From Arthrobacter sp. SW1 (GTDB lineage: Bacteria; Actinomycetota; Actinomycetes; Actinomycetales; Micrococcaceae): a stretch of DNA of 64,000 nt. Below the pieces are notes generated by a model. The model had not been told where the DNA came from and made no database searches. It was given only the letters and a program-made list of their open reading frames with translations. Position numbers and translations under genes: made by a program. This document shows positions 7,884-16,591 of this stretch, one piece after another (positions within the stretch are counted from its first letter, which is position 1; the number at the start of each line of letters is the position of its first letter). The stretch spans positions 124,001 through 188,000 of the forward strand of contig NZ_MJLT01000034.1 of NCBI RefSeq assembly GCF_001766675.1, in the 5' to 3' direction.

Positions 7884-8652
7884 CCTGCACCAGCCGTCCG
7901 CGCAGTTCTTCGATGATCCCGTCGCTCAGCCCGGCTTGCCGCACGGGCTCCACCACGCTGCCGTGCCGCTCGATGAGGATCCGCTGCATGGCGTCCATCG
8001 ATTCGGCGTGCGCGCCCATCATCGCCCCTGCTTTTCCAGCCCCGGCGCCCGCCTGGGTGTCGGTGGGCAGCGGCTCAGGCAGCAGCCCGCCCAGGATGGC
8101 CTGCAGCCGCGGGAACAGACGCGGCAGCCGGGCCGCGGTGGCGGCGTAGTCGGCGGAGATGGTCTCCTGTGTGGCCCCCAGCGCGGACAGTACGACGGCG
8201 GCGAACACCCCGGTGCGGTCCTTGCCGGCGGCGCAGTGGAAGACAGTCGCGCCCTCGCTGAGTGCCACGAGGGTGACGCCGAGTGCGAGCTGCCGGGCCT
8301 GGCCCTCCACCAGCGCCGCGTACCAGGCGCCCACCTGTTCCGGGGTGGCCGAGGCGGACATGAGCTGCCGCTCGAGCTCCTCCGGCATCGCCATCGCGGC
8401 GGTCAGTGCGAGGTGGTGGTAGTTCACGCCCGGCACGGTCAGGGGACCACGGCCCGTGAAGAGCGCCTCCTCCGGTGAGCGGAGGTCGATGACCTGCCGG
8501 ACGCCGTCGTCGACCATTTTGCGGGCGAAGTCCGCCGGCATCACGGAGACGTCGTCGCTGCGCAGCAGTACGCCGGGGAGGGTCACGCCGCCGTCCACGG
8601 GCAGCCCGCCGAGGTCACGGAGGTTCACGGGGGCCAAATCAAGCGTTTCCAA
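7876..8652 (-). CDS. Tyrosine/serine protein phosphatase-like enzyme (Y_phosphatase3 family)
   Basis: 258 aa. It opens NLRDLGGLPVDGG, the start typical of this family. The CX5R catalytic loop FHCAAGKDRTGVFAAVVL holds Cys140 and Arg146; VIDLRSPEE precedes it. These cytosolic enzymes dephosphorylate phosphotyrosine or phosphoinositides, but many have unknown substrates. Its position inside a phosphonate/phosphite-type transport operon suggests it may act on the imported organophosphorus compound or a derivative. That is inference. Confidence 0.85.
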   Translation of the reverse strand: METLDLAPVNLRDLGGLPVDGGVTLPGVLLRSDDVSVMPADFARKMVDDGVRQVIDLRSPEEALFTGRGPLTVPGVNYHHLALTAAMAMPEELERQLMSASATPEQVGAWYAALVEGQARQLALGVTLVALSEGATVFHCAAGKDRTGVFAAVVLSALGATQETISADYAATAARLPRLFPRLQAILGGLLPEPLPTDTQAGAGAGKAGAMMGAHAESMDAMQRILIERHGSVVEPVRQAGLSDGIIEELRGRLVQGD

Positions 8653-8660
8653 GAGGGGTC

Positions 8661-9527
8661 CTAACTGAGCTTGGCGCGGATGAAGGCGCTGATGCGGTCG
8701 ATGATGGTGACCAGCACGATGATGCTGATGATGATGGCGCAGAGGTGCCCGTAGTCGTACATGCGCATGGCGGTGGTCAGTTCTAGGCCGATGCCGCCCG
8801 CACCTACCAGGCCCAGGATGGTGGCCCCGCGGACGTTGCCTTCGAAGAGCAGCAGCGTGTAGCTGACCAGCAGGGGAGCGGCCTGCGGGAGCACGGCGTA
8901 GGCGATGACCTGCCGCTTGTCCGCGCCCACCGCGGTGAGTGCTTCCACGGGGCCGGCCTGCACGGATTCCATGGCTTCGGCGTAGATCTTGCCGATGGAG
9001 CCCACCGATCCCACCACGATCGCCAGGATGCCGGCGAACGGTCCCAGTCCCACGGCGGAGACGAACATGAGCGCGAAGATCAGTTCCGGGATGGAGCGCA
9101 GCACGTTCAGGATGCCGCGGCAGGCGGTGTAGAGCCAGCGCGGGGCGATGTTGCTTGCCGCGCCGAACGCCAGAAGCAGCGAGCAGAGGGCGCCGAGCAC
9201 CGTGCCCACCACGGCCATCTGCAGGGTCTCCACCAGGAGGGTGGCGATGGTGCCGAACTTGTCGAAGGTGGGCGGGAAGAGGCGGGCCAGGAAGTTGCCC
9301 ATGTTCGGCACGCCGCTCAGTAGCTTGTCCGGGTTAAATCCCGCGCCGAGCCCGGACCAGACCAGTACGACGGCGGCAAGCACCCAGAGTGCCGCGCCGC
9401 GCGGCGTGGGGAGGTTGAACGGGCGGGAGAGACGCAGGCGGTCGGCCTCGGAGAGGGAGGTGTCCAGGGGCTTGTGGTTTTGCTCTGTGGTTTCTTCAGT
9501 TTTCGAGGAGTTCAGTGTCGGTGCCAT
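8661..9527 (-). CDS. phnE: Phosphonate-type ABC transporter permease PhnE (locus 1)
   Basis: 288 aa from ATG at 9527, preceded at 12 nt by AAGGAGG. About six membrane helices. The binding-protein-dependent permease signature is seen as EALTAVGADKRQVIAYAVLP with LGLVGAGGIGLEL near the C-terminus, both typical of PhnE. It overlaps phnC by 32 nt and is followed 8 nt later by the phosphatase. It forms the membrane channel with PhnC and PhnD. Confidence 0.88.
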   Translation of the reverse strand: MAPTLNSSKTEETTEQNHKPLDTSLSEADRLRLSRPFNLPTPRGAALWVLAAVVLVWSGLGAGFNPDKLLSGVPNMGNFLARLFPPTFDKFGTIATLLVETLQMAVVGTVLGALCSLLLAFGAASNIAPRWLYTACRGILNVLRSIPELIFALMFVSAVGLGPFAGILAIVVGSVGSIGKIYAEAMESVQAGPVEALTAVGADKRQVIAYAVLPQAAPLLVSYTLLLFEGNVRGATILGLVGAGGIGLELTTAMRMYDYGHLCAIIISIIVLVTIIDRISAFIRAKLS

Positions 9528-10323
9528 AGATTTGGTGCACCTCCTTTTCGCTGAGATCGGATGCCGGGCCGGCGTAGACAAGTTCGCCGGAGTGCAGGCC
9601 CAGGACGCGGTCCGCGTAGCGGCGGGCCAGGCCCACCACGTGCAGGCTGACGATCACGGGGATCTGTTCTTCGCGGGCGATGCTGCGCAGCAGGCCCAGG
9701 ATGTTCCCGGCCAGGCGCGGGTCCAGGGAAGCAACGGGTTCGTCGGCCAGGATGAGGCGCGGCCGCTGCATCAGGGCGCGGGCGATCGCCACGCGCTGCT
9801 GTTCGCCGCCGCTGAGGCTGCGGCAGGGCTGCTTGGCCTTGTGGGCCAGGCCCACGCGGTCCAGCAGTTCCAGGGCGGTGGTGCGCTGGGCGCGGCTGAA
9901 GGTGCCCAGCAGGTTGAGCGGGCCGGCGTCGTGCAGTCCTCCGGTGAGGACGTTGGTGAGGGCGGTCAGCCGCGGGACCAGGTTGAAGTGCTGGAAGACG
10001 TACCCGACGTCGGAGCGCAGCTCCCGCAGGCCGGCCGGGTTCTGCTTCGCTACCTCGCGTCCGGCCACCTCGAGCTTGTCCGCCGTGAAGGGGGCGATGC
10101 CGGTGAGGGTTTTCATGAGGGTGGACTTGCCGGAGCCGGAGTGGCCCAGCAGGGCCACCACTTCGCCGGGGTAGACGTCCAGGTCCACGCTGCTGAGGGC
10201 GGTCTGCTCACCGTATTGCACGCGCAGGGAGCGGGCGGAGACGGTGGGGAGTGCCGCCGTCGGGCGTTCCAGTGAGCTGAGGTCCATGGCAGGTGCGGGG
10301 CGTTCGACGGCGGGGCTGCTCAC
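9496..10323 (-). CDS. phnC: Phosphonate-type ABC transporter ATP-binding protein PhnC (locus 1)
   Basis: 275 aa from GTG at 10323, which overlaps the phnD stop (GTGA) and has AAGGA 6 nt upstream. The ATG at 10287 has no ribosome binding site. Walker A is GHSGSGKST, signature LSGGEQQRVAIARALMQ, Walker B LILADEPVASLDP, H-loop VIVSLHVVGLA. VFQHFNLVPRLTALTNVLTG matches the PhnC Q-loop region. Powers uptake of an organophosphorus or phosphite-type anion; no C-P lyase genes are nearby. Confidence 0.9.
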   Translation of the reverse strand: MSSPAVERPAPAMDLSSLERPTAALPTVSARSLRVQYGEQTALSSVDLDVYPGEVVALLGHSGSGKSTLMKTLTGIAPFTADKLEVAGREVAKQNPAGLRELRSDVGYVFQHFNLVPRLTALTNVLTGGLHDAGPLNLLGTFSRAQRTTALELLDRVGLAHKAKQPCRSLSGGEQQRVAIARALMQRPRLILADEPVASLDPRLAGNILGLLRSIAREEQIPVIVSLHVVGLARRYADRVLGLHSGELVYAGPASDLSEKEVHQIYGTDTELLEN

Positions 10324-11234
10324 CGGAGGTCCTTGAGGTTCACGCCGATGGATTCGGCCACGTTGGTGAGGGGTTCGTAGACGCTGAATTCGGGGTCCAT
10401 GGCGGGTTCGCCCTTGAGGCCCATGGTCTTGGCGACTTTTTCGTTGCCGGCCATGAGGGCGGGGAGCTTGGCCTTGAGGGCTTCGCGGGCGTCGTTGTCC
10501 AGGTCCTTGCGGACCACCACGGAGATGCCCACGGGGATGGGGTCGGTCTTGGCGAAGACGGTGATCTCGGATTCCTTGAGGATGCCCTTTTCCACGAAGG
10601 TGGGGTAGAGCTGGCGGGCGGTGCAGGCCACGTCCACGCTGCCGTTGGCGAGGGCCAGGACGGCGGAGTCGTGGGAGCCGGCGAAGGTGCTCTTGTAGTC
10701 GGTGCCGTCCGTGAGGCCGGCTTTCTTGAAGAGGGCCTTGGGCATGAAGTAGCCGGTGGTGGAGCCGGGGTCCACGAAGGCGATCTGGCGGCCCTTGAGG
10801 TTCTGGGGCTTGGTGATGCCGCTGTCCTTCTTGGCGAGGCAGAAGGCGGCGGGTTCCTTGCTGGCGGGCCACACCATGAGGGGGTCCACGCTGCCGGTCT
10901 TGTAGGCAAGGGCGGCGGAGAACTGGCTGAGGATGGCGACGTCCACGGAGTTGTTGCGGACAGCTTCCACGACGCCCAGGTAGTCGGCGGGCTGGAGGTT
11001 CTTGACCTGCCGGCCGGAGGCTTCGCCCACCATGGTGGCGAGGTCCTTCATGATGGACTGCTCTTCGGGGTCGTCCGTGCCCGGGGGAGTGGCGAAGACG
11101 AGTTCTTTCTTGTCGTTGGTCCCGTTGGTTCCCGGGGCGCCGGCGTTGGCGCTGCCGGAGCAGCCGGCGAGTGCGCCGGTGAGGGCCATGAGGCCGATGA
11201 GCGAGCTTGCGATGATGCCAGCACGAGCGTGCAT
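10320..11234 (-). CDS. phnD: Phosphate/phosphite/phosphonate-binding lipoprotein PhnD (locus 1)
   Basis: 304 aa from ATG at 11234 with GGAAGG upstream. Lipoprotein signal ALTGALAGCSGS, so it is anchored outside the membrane. The body is a PhnD-type periplasmic binding fold: YLGVVEAVRNNSVDVAILSQ, KGRQIAFVDPGSTTGYFMP and SHDSAVLALANGSVDVACTA are the conserved substrate-pocket segments. Ligand could be phosphonate, phosphite or related. First gene of phnD-phnC-phnE-phosphatase-tetR. Confidence 0.9.
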   Translation of the reverse strand: MHARAGIIASSLIGLMALTGALAGCSGSANAGAPGTNGTNDKKELVFATPPGTDDPEEQSIMKDLATMVGEASGRQVKNLQPADYLGVVEAVRNNSVDVAILSQFSAALAYKTGSVDPLMVWPASKEPAAFCLAKKDSGITKPQNLKGRQIAFVDPGSTTGYFMPKALFKKAGLTDGTDYKSTFAGSHDSAVLALANGSVDVACTARQLYPTFVEKGILKESEITVFAKTDPIPVGISVVVRKDLDNDAREALKAKLPALMAGNEKVAKTMGLKGEPAMDPEFSVYEPLTNVAESIGVNLKDLR

Positions 11235-11290
11235 GGTGATGCCTTCCGTCAAGGTTGGGGCCGGCTGCACGGAGAGGGCAGCCGCGGTGA

Positions 11291-11340
11291 CGGAATTACG
11301 AAACCAGCAGTATCTGAATCGGAATTACGAGACTGGCAGT
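11291..11340 (-). repeat. Direct repeats in the phnD promoter region, candidate operator
   Basis: Two copies of CGGAATTACGAxACxxGCAGT begin at 11291 and 11320, 29 nt apart. The second contains GACTGGCAGTC, a palindrome around one base. They lie about 60-110 nt upstream of phnD, a natural place for the operon's TetR product to bind. The rest of 11235-11515 shows nothing else recognisable. Confidence 0.45.
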
Positions 11341-11515
11341 CTGCGGGTTGCGGGGAGGTTAAGAGTTGGGGTGTGGCGGGCCTGGAGCTTGCTAGAGCGG
11401 TAAATCGCTCTTCGCATCCCGGCGAGCATCTCGCGCACTACTTTGGTGGCCCCGATAGAGATTTGTAGCTTATTCGGGAACCAGGCTTGCTTTCAGTCTG
11501 ATCTATCCTGGGTGG

Positions 11516-12445
11516 GTGAGCGAGATGGCCGTGGGGGACAGTAACTTTGATTCACGACTCCGTCGTGAGGCCATGGCGTGGCTGGCCGTACGCACCAACG
11601 ATGGTGCAGAGTGGCTGACCAGACAAGACATTGAGGACTTCCACTTTGAGGGAGAACCAAGGCGGCTTCAGGCAACACAAACTGGAATTTGGAAGCCGAA
11701 AGATCTTTCCGCTGCGCTCTCAATCCAGACGGTTTACCGGGCGCCGGGTAAAGATCGACCTTACGATGACCGGGTAGGTGATGACGGGCTTCTCCGCTAT
11801 GCGTGGCGCGGCGATGACCCGAATCATCCTGACAACCGCGCACTTCGCTCGGCGATGCAACAGGAACTACCTTTGATCTGGTTCTTCGGCGTAGGCATGG
11901 CGCCGGCTGTTTTCCAGCCAGTCTTTCCGGTCTTCCTGCTTTGGGAGGAACCAGAGAAGAAGCAGTTTGTCATTGACCCTAATGTTGGAAAAGGTCTCAT
12001 CGGCAGAGAAAGTCCTATTGAGGAGCATCTCCGTCGTTACCTTATGGTGGAGACGAAGAGACGCCTGCATCAGCCCGTTTTTCGGTCGACGGTGCTTCGT
12101 GCGTATCGGAGCAGATGCTCTGTCTGCGCGTTGGCGCATCGGGAGTTGCTGGATGCCGCCCACATTATTCCTGACGCTGCGGAAGAAGGCATTGCATCGG
12201 TTGTGAATGGTATTGCGCTCTGCAAAATTCATCACGCTGCATTCGACGCTCTCATCCTTGGCATTCGTCCTGATTTCATTGTCGAAGTTCGGGAGGACAT
12301 CCTCAAAGAGGTCGATGGCCCTATGCTCAAACACGGCATTCAAGGACGCCATGGCGAGCGGCTCATGGAGCTCCCGAGAAATCGACGCGAGCACCCCCGG
12401 AAAGACCTACTTGAGCAGGCCTATGAGCGGTTCAGGACTGCCTAG
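11516..12445 (+). CDS. HNH endonuclease with SRA-like N-terminal domain (candidate modification-dependent restriction enzyme)
   Basis: 309 aa from GTG at 11516; ATG 11525 is possible. C-terminal HNH: CSVC (C201, C204), AAHIIPD (H216), NGIALCKIHHAAFD (N231, C236, H240). This is a full zinc-bound HNH of the type seen in ScoMcrA-like enzymes. The N-terminal 150 residues (FHFEGEPRRLQATQTGIWKP, LSAALSIQT, PVFPVFLLWE) resemble the SRA/PUA-like module found in front of such HNH domains, which would read modified DNA. It starts an AT-richer island. Nuclease call is strong; the modified-base specificity is inference. Confidence 0.72.
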   Translation: MSEMAVGDSNFDSRLRREAMAWLAVRTNDGAEWLTRQDIEDFHFEGEPRRLQATQTGIWKPKDLSAALSIQTVYRAPGKDRPYDDRVGDDGLLRYAWRGDDPNHPDNRALRSAMQQELPLIWFFGVGMAPAVFQPVFPVFLLWEEPEKKQFVIDPNVGKGLIGRESPIEEHLRRYLMVETKRRLHQPVFRSTVLRAYRSRCSVCALAHRELLDAAHIIPDAAEEGIASVVNGIALCKIHHAAFDALILGIRPDFIVEVREDILKEVDGPMLKHGIQGRHGERLMELPRNRREHPRKDLLEQAYERFRTA

Positions 12446-12672
12446 CCGTTGCCGCCTATACCTACGACAAACTCCCTGCCGCGGAACAGCGGGCACTGCC
12501 TGACGAAGACAACCTGGTGGCGGCCCTGGAGTGGGCGGAACCGAACAACGAAACCATCAAAGGTCTCTGCTACGCACACCAGCAATGGTGCCGACGGTGT
12601 GCGTGGGGCCAGACGGCAAATGTCCCGACGCTCGCGATGCAGTGTCGGGACATTCTGCGTCTTGACGCATAG
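12426..12672 (+). pseudogene. Coding-like fragment without start codon
   Basis: From 12426 an open frame runs to TAG at 12670-12672 and reads like protein: AAYTYDKLPAAEQRALPDED, then VAALEWAEPNNETIKGLCYA, then HQQWCRRCAWGQ. It has no ATG; the first GTG is at 12517. It overlaps the end of the HNH gene by 20 nt. Likely a decayed remnant of a gene lost during rearrangement. No family recognised. The rest of 12446-12699 holds nothing else. Confidence 0.4.
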
Positions 12673-12699
12673 GGCCGCACACCCTAGGTTCCGGTTGCC

Positions 12700-13908
12700 C
12701 TACTTCCTCTCAGGAAGCATGTCCTCCGGGCCTTCCGTCTCCGCTGCGGTGTCCTCGTGATTTGCAGGCGATATCGTCAGCTCGTCTGATCCCGTCGACT
12801 GACCGCCTACGGGTTCAGACAGAAGGTAAGCACGTGCTTCCGAGCGGAATCCAGAGTCAAGCTCGGCCGAAGCCACGAGGAAACCACACACGTCGGCAGC
12901 CAACTTAGCAGCTACCGGATTGAACTCCTCCTTAAATGCGTGACTTAGAGTGATTCGCCGTTTCGCGGCCATTAGCCCTGAGGCTGCTTCTATGTACCTA
13001 AGGGCTGTTTGGATCTCGCTTGGCCGACGGAGCAGCCGCGTGACGAGTTCGCGCAGGTTGGAGTAGTAAGGGGGGAGGTGGTCTAGTTCGCCGGTCCCTG
13101 GAGGAGCGACCTTTTTTAGAAGTTCGGCGGTCTCTTGCTTTTCCCGGAGGTTTACTGCACCTCCAAAAATGTATTCCTGCAAGCCCCTGTCGGGGTCACT
13201 TAAGAAAGCTCCTCGGATGTGTGCAGTAGCCTTGATGAGCGAAAAGAGGTAGAGCCAAGCGCAATCGAGAACCAATGCCAAATGTATCGGGTTGCGGTAA
13301 TCGAGATGTCTTGCGGCTTCTTTCAGGTGCGCCACCAGTTGAACCGGGTTGCGATGTTCCTGGTAGACCCAGTAATCAAATTGACGATATTCCGTCAATC
13401 CATCCAAGCGTCTGTCAAGGGAGTTGAAGGCAGCTTGGCTTTCGGCAACGAGTTTGCGGTCGAACAGGACGTCCAGGACTTCAGATGCATCGGATCGGTA
13501 CAATTGCTGCATACGAAGCAGGTCCGATGATGGCAGGACGGTTATCCCTAGACGACTCGAAAGTTGGCGCGTTGCATCGTTTACATCGTGCTCTCTGACA
13601 AGCATCACTTGGTCGGCACCGAAAAGGTCTGCAACGCCCCGTGCCCAAAACATGCGGGCCGTGGGCTTGTCGCGGCGACCCGATTTACAGTCGGCAATCG
13701 TGGTCGTCAGCCGGTAGCTTTGTGAAAGGGAAACTCCTAGGACGTCGAGATCGGTAAATGACTCTGCTCCGCTGGAACGTTGCAGTCCGTATGACCCTGA
13801 CTTTGGCTTCGGGTCGGCTCGAAGCTCTACATTCAGTCTCGTGCTTTGCCCCATGCTCCAAAGAAGAGCCCGGACACCTACCTTGAGTCCCAAGTCCAAC
13901 TCACTCAA
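12700..13908 (-). CDS. Unknown protein with PD-(D/E)xK nuclease-like N-terminus
   Basis: 402 aa. In the first 100 residues: E28 (NVELRAD), FTDLDVLGV with D53/D55, then a strand ending ADCKSG (D73-x-K75), then WARGVADLFGADQVMLV. This spacing is that of the PD-(D/E)xK fold with a D-x-K variant, as in Mrr-like and other restriction-type nucleases. The remaining 300 residues are mostly helical (RNPVQLVAHLKEAARHL, LREKQETAELLKKV) with no recognised domain, and the tail is acidic. It overlaps its upstream partner by 4 nt (ATGA), so the two are coupled. A defence role is inference. Confidence 0.65.
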   Translation of the reverse strand: MSELDLGLKVGVRALLWSMGQSTRLNVELRADPKPKSGSYGLQRSSGAESFTDLDVLGVSLSQSYRLTTTIADCKSGRRDKPTARMFWARGVADLFGADQVMLVREHDVNDATRQLSSRLGITVLPSSDLLRMQQLYRSDASEVLDVLFDRKLVAESQAAFNSLDRRLDGLTEYRQFDYWVYQEHRNPVQLVAHLKEAARHLDYRNPIHLALVLDCAWLYLFSLIKATAHIRGAFLSDPDRGLQEYIFGGAVNLREKQETAELLKKVAPPGTGELDHLPPYYSNLRELVTRLLRRPSEIQTALRYIEAASGLMAAKRRITLSHAFKEEFNPVAAKLAADVCGFLVASAELDSGFRSEARAYLLSEPVGGQSTGSDELTISPANHEDTAAETEGPEDMLPERK

Positions 13909-15185
13909 AGCGGGCTCCTTCCCATAGCCTTCTCGAAGATCTTTTCAAATTCCTTGGGCGACGGTTGAGCGGAGATCCGAAGTCTTTGGCTTGTCTGCAT
14001 CGGCGCCTGATAGTCCTTCCCGGCCGTGAGTATAGTTCTGGCGACTGCGTCATCGACGCGATGCTCAACTAACTCTCCATGAAGGATGAGGTCTCGAGCG
14101 AGTTGAAGGGCCTCCCGATTATCTTCAGTGTCGACAAATCTTGGAGTGACCCAGCTCCCGCCAGGGCGGGTATCAGGATCAAAAACAAGTAGTCCTGCAT
14201 TGCGCATCAGTTCGTACTGCCGCCTGTGTGCGCTATTTGGATTCAGGAATCCTCGGTTTGGATCTAATAGCTTGTCTATTACGTTGATGAGGCCAGAGGC
14301 GGACAACGTATTGTACTCACCGTAGTGCTCCGCGCACCGGAGGCAGGCAAGAACGGCCAAAGCCTTATCGAGGACAGGCTTCCGTGATGTGAGGAGCCGT
14401 TGATCTGCGGCGTAGGGCAATGCGGCAAATGCCTGTAGTTTGCCGTCAGGTAGGCGTACCGATGCGGCCATGACGAGGCCATTTGCCACTGCACCGTGCA
14501 AAAGCGGGTACTTCGTCGGATCGAGTTCCAGGCCTTGACGAGCTCTGACCGCAGCAAATTCCTCGATTAGACGGTCGGGTCCATGGGCTGTTACCAACGA
14601 GTCGAGCAGCTCTGGATTTTCAAAGCCAAAGAACGGCGAATATGCCACGTCGCCATCAATTGTGCGCAGGGTTCTAATAAGGCCTGCTCCAGATGCGACG
14701 TCCATAAGCTGAGGGATATCTGAACGATCTAGACCGTATGCGCTTTCCAGCTCCTCTAGGGCAACTGGCTTCTTGGCTAGGCCGTCAACCACAATCAACA
14801 GCTGCTGTTCAAGCTCAGTTGGTGAGCGATTCCGCCAAGCGCCACCAAGGAGGGAATACAGGTCGTCGTAGTATGGAACAGTTTCCGTAAATGTGGTGAT
14901 CTTGCCCCCGCGCCGCTGGACGCCTTGGACAAACCCAGCTTCTTCCAAGACACCGATGACTTCGCCAAAAGAGAGCAAGTTGACATCCAGTTGGTGCGCG
15001 GCAACTTGCATAAGGGCCTGCGCGTCAACGATGACGTCATGGCCCCGAATCAAGCCACCCAAAGTTGCTGCCATGCCGACTAGTCGTGTGTCGTTTAGCG
15101 GTGCCAACAGAGGAGCGTTCGGATCCAGGTTGCGAAGGCCTGAGTGAACGTCTTGACAGCGCAGTCCCTCATCAAACTTTTTCAA
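13905..15185 (-). CDS. Unknown 426-aa protein coupled to the nuclease-like gene
   Basis: Starts MKKFDEGLRCQDVHSGLRNL. Segments such as LNLLSFGEVIGVLEEAGFVQ and LEELESAYGLDRSDIPQLMD resemble winged-helix modules, and FVQGVQRRGGKITTFTETVPY the wing, so it may bind DNA or act as specificity partner. C-terminal half includes HRRQYELMRNAGLLVFD. No known family recognised. The ATGA overlap with the nuclease-like gene implies fixed stoichiometry. Codon use is less GC-biased than the neighbouring core genes. Confidence 0.6.
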   Translation of the reverse strand: MKKFDEGLRCQDVHSGLRNLDPNAPLLAPLNDTRLVGMAATLGGLIRGHDVIVDAQALMQVAAHQLDVNLLSFGEVIGVLEEAGFVQGVQRRGGKITTFTETVPYYDDLYSLLGGAWRNRSPTELEQQLLIVVDGLAKKPVALEELESAYGLDRSDIPQLMDVASGAGLIRTLRTIDGDVAYSPFFGFENPELLDSLVTAHGPDRLIEEFAAVRARQGLELDPTKYPLLHGAVANGLVMAASVRLPDGKLQAFAALPYAADQRLLTSRKPVLDKALAVLACLRCAEHYGEYNTLSASGLINVIDKLLDPNRGFLNPNSAHRRQYELMRNAGLLVFDPDTRPGGSWVTPRFVDTEDNREALQLARDLILHGELVEHRVDDAVARTILTAGKDYQAPMQTSQRLRISAQPSPKEFEKIFEKAMGRSPL

Positions 15186-15690
15186 GCTCCACTACACTTT
15201 CCGGCGACGCCGCCCACACATCGGATCTTGCTACGAAACGTGATCATATAGTCCAGGGGCCTGGAAATGGGCCTGTGACGGACATTCTTGGCGTTCTTCT
15301 GCTTGAAGGGGTGGTTTCGCTGCGCCGAGCCTGAGGGGCGGAACCCGTTTCATTGCTGAATTCAGGCTGAGACCGTCCACGGTACCAAAGCTTTCGATGG
15401 CCGACTCTATGCAGCCGGCACCAAAGGCGAAGCGCCAAGCTGGGCACTCTTTTGTTGGAATTCGTTCAAATTAGATTTTCGATGACCTTGCGTGTAGACC
15501 TAACCTGGAAACGATCCTGGATCGGCGGCTTCCAGCAACCGATTGACCAAAGCATGGAATTGCTAGCCAAGGCCCTTCGACTGGGTCGTGGTTTGGAGAG
15601 GCACCCACGAGGAAAGGCGTCGGAAGCTGCGTCCCGCCGCCTAAGGTAGGACCACCGCCCACGGTTACGCAGGGAGATTGGAGATGGCTA
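15186..15690. other. Intergenic, no recognisable feature
   Basis: About 500 nt between the divergently oriented pair and the HNH-like gene. Short open frames in both strands do not look coding. The stretch is of mixed composition and may contain promoters for both sides and debris of earlier insertions. No repeat, tRNA or att site seen. Confidence 0.4.
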
Positions 15691-16509
15691 GTGGCTGAAG
15701 TTGATCAAGCTCCGGAAAATGGGCAGAGGCCGTGCTTATTGTGCGGAACGCTTGACGATCCCACGGTCGAACACATCGTTCCTCAGGCGCTCTGGAAGCG
15801 CTTCGGCCTCGACCCAGATCACGATGACCTTGCGCGGTTCCGAACGGATCTCTGCTACCAACATAATCAGGCCACCAGCGCACTCCACCAGCGACCCCAG
15901 ATGCTGGATCTTATCGAAAAGGGCACTCCCGTCACGAAAAAGACGCTGCAGCATCTCGGCGACTGGGCCATTTGGGTGACGCTGCTGCTCAGTCTTGCCC
16001 GCGGCTCGGGGGTACTCGGTGCAGACGCCAGCCGCAAGATGCTCCGCGGCCGGTTCGATAAAGATTCCGGCGGCGGTACGCCCAAAGGTTTCCGGGTGTA
16101 CGCCGCGGGGATCGATGACACCGCCGAGGCTGCAGAAACGGACATCAAGCCCTACGTTCTGGCACTCAGGGGCGACTCACGTGTCTTGCTTCGGGACGAT
16201 AAACCCATCGGGTTCAGCGTCCAAGTTGGTCCGATCAACGCCTCGGAAGCGATCCGGCTCGGCAAGATCGCATTGCTTGTCTTGGGTCCGACCCACGAGT
16301 CCGGCGACGATCATCAGGCACGTCTCGACAAAGCCGCAGCCCAAGTCGGCCTGGAGCGAATTTGGCCACTGAATGATGCCCTGCCAGCGCTGGGGCCAAC
16401 CCAAATCAGCATGGCTAACGTCAGTCGCCTGTTCACGGTGATGCCGATCGGTGCGGACCACTCATTGATGCCCAAAGTGCTTCAGGAAATGCACGCTAGA
16501 GAGACCTAA
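15691..16509 (+). CDS. HNH-like zinc-motif protein, unknown function
   Basis: 272 aa from GTG at 15691 with GGAGAT upstream. The first 60 residues hold CLLCGT (C15, C18), TVEHIVPQALWKRFG (E27, H28) and LCYQHNQAT (C55, H58, N59), the arrangement of HNH/treble-clef nucleases of the 'EHIxPxxL' type. The remaining 200 residues have no recognised domain. Lies between the nuclease-like operon and the big NTPase, so an accessory, possibly defensive, role is likely; this is inference. Confidence 0.65.
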   Translation: MAEVDQAPENGQRPCLLCGTLDDPTVEHIVPQALWKRFGLDPDHDDLARFRTDLCYQHNQATSALHQRPQMLDLIEKGTPVTKKTLQHLGDWAIWVTLLLSLARGSGVLGADASRKMLRGRFDKDSGGGTPKGFRVYAAGIDDTAEAAETDIKPYVLALRGDSRVLLRDDKPIGFSVQVGPINASEAIRLGKIALLVLGPTHESGDDHQARLDKAAAQVGLERIWPLNDALPALGPTQISMANVSRLFTVMPIGADHSLMPKVLQEMHARET

Positions 16510-16591
16510 GCCGAGGGTCCCAGATAAGCTCTTTGGAAGTGGTTGCCTTGAGTAACTATGCATAAAGTCAATTATCGATGTTTTAGCATTC

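Noticed and set aside
10285-10287. ATG 10287 as phnC start
   Set aside because: No ribosome binding site; the GTG at 10323 overlaps the phnD stop and has AAGGA at proper spacing.
15186-15690. Small open frames between the island genes
   Set aside because: No coding composition, no start signals and no similarity recognised.
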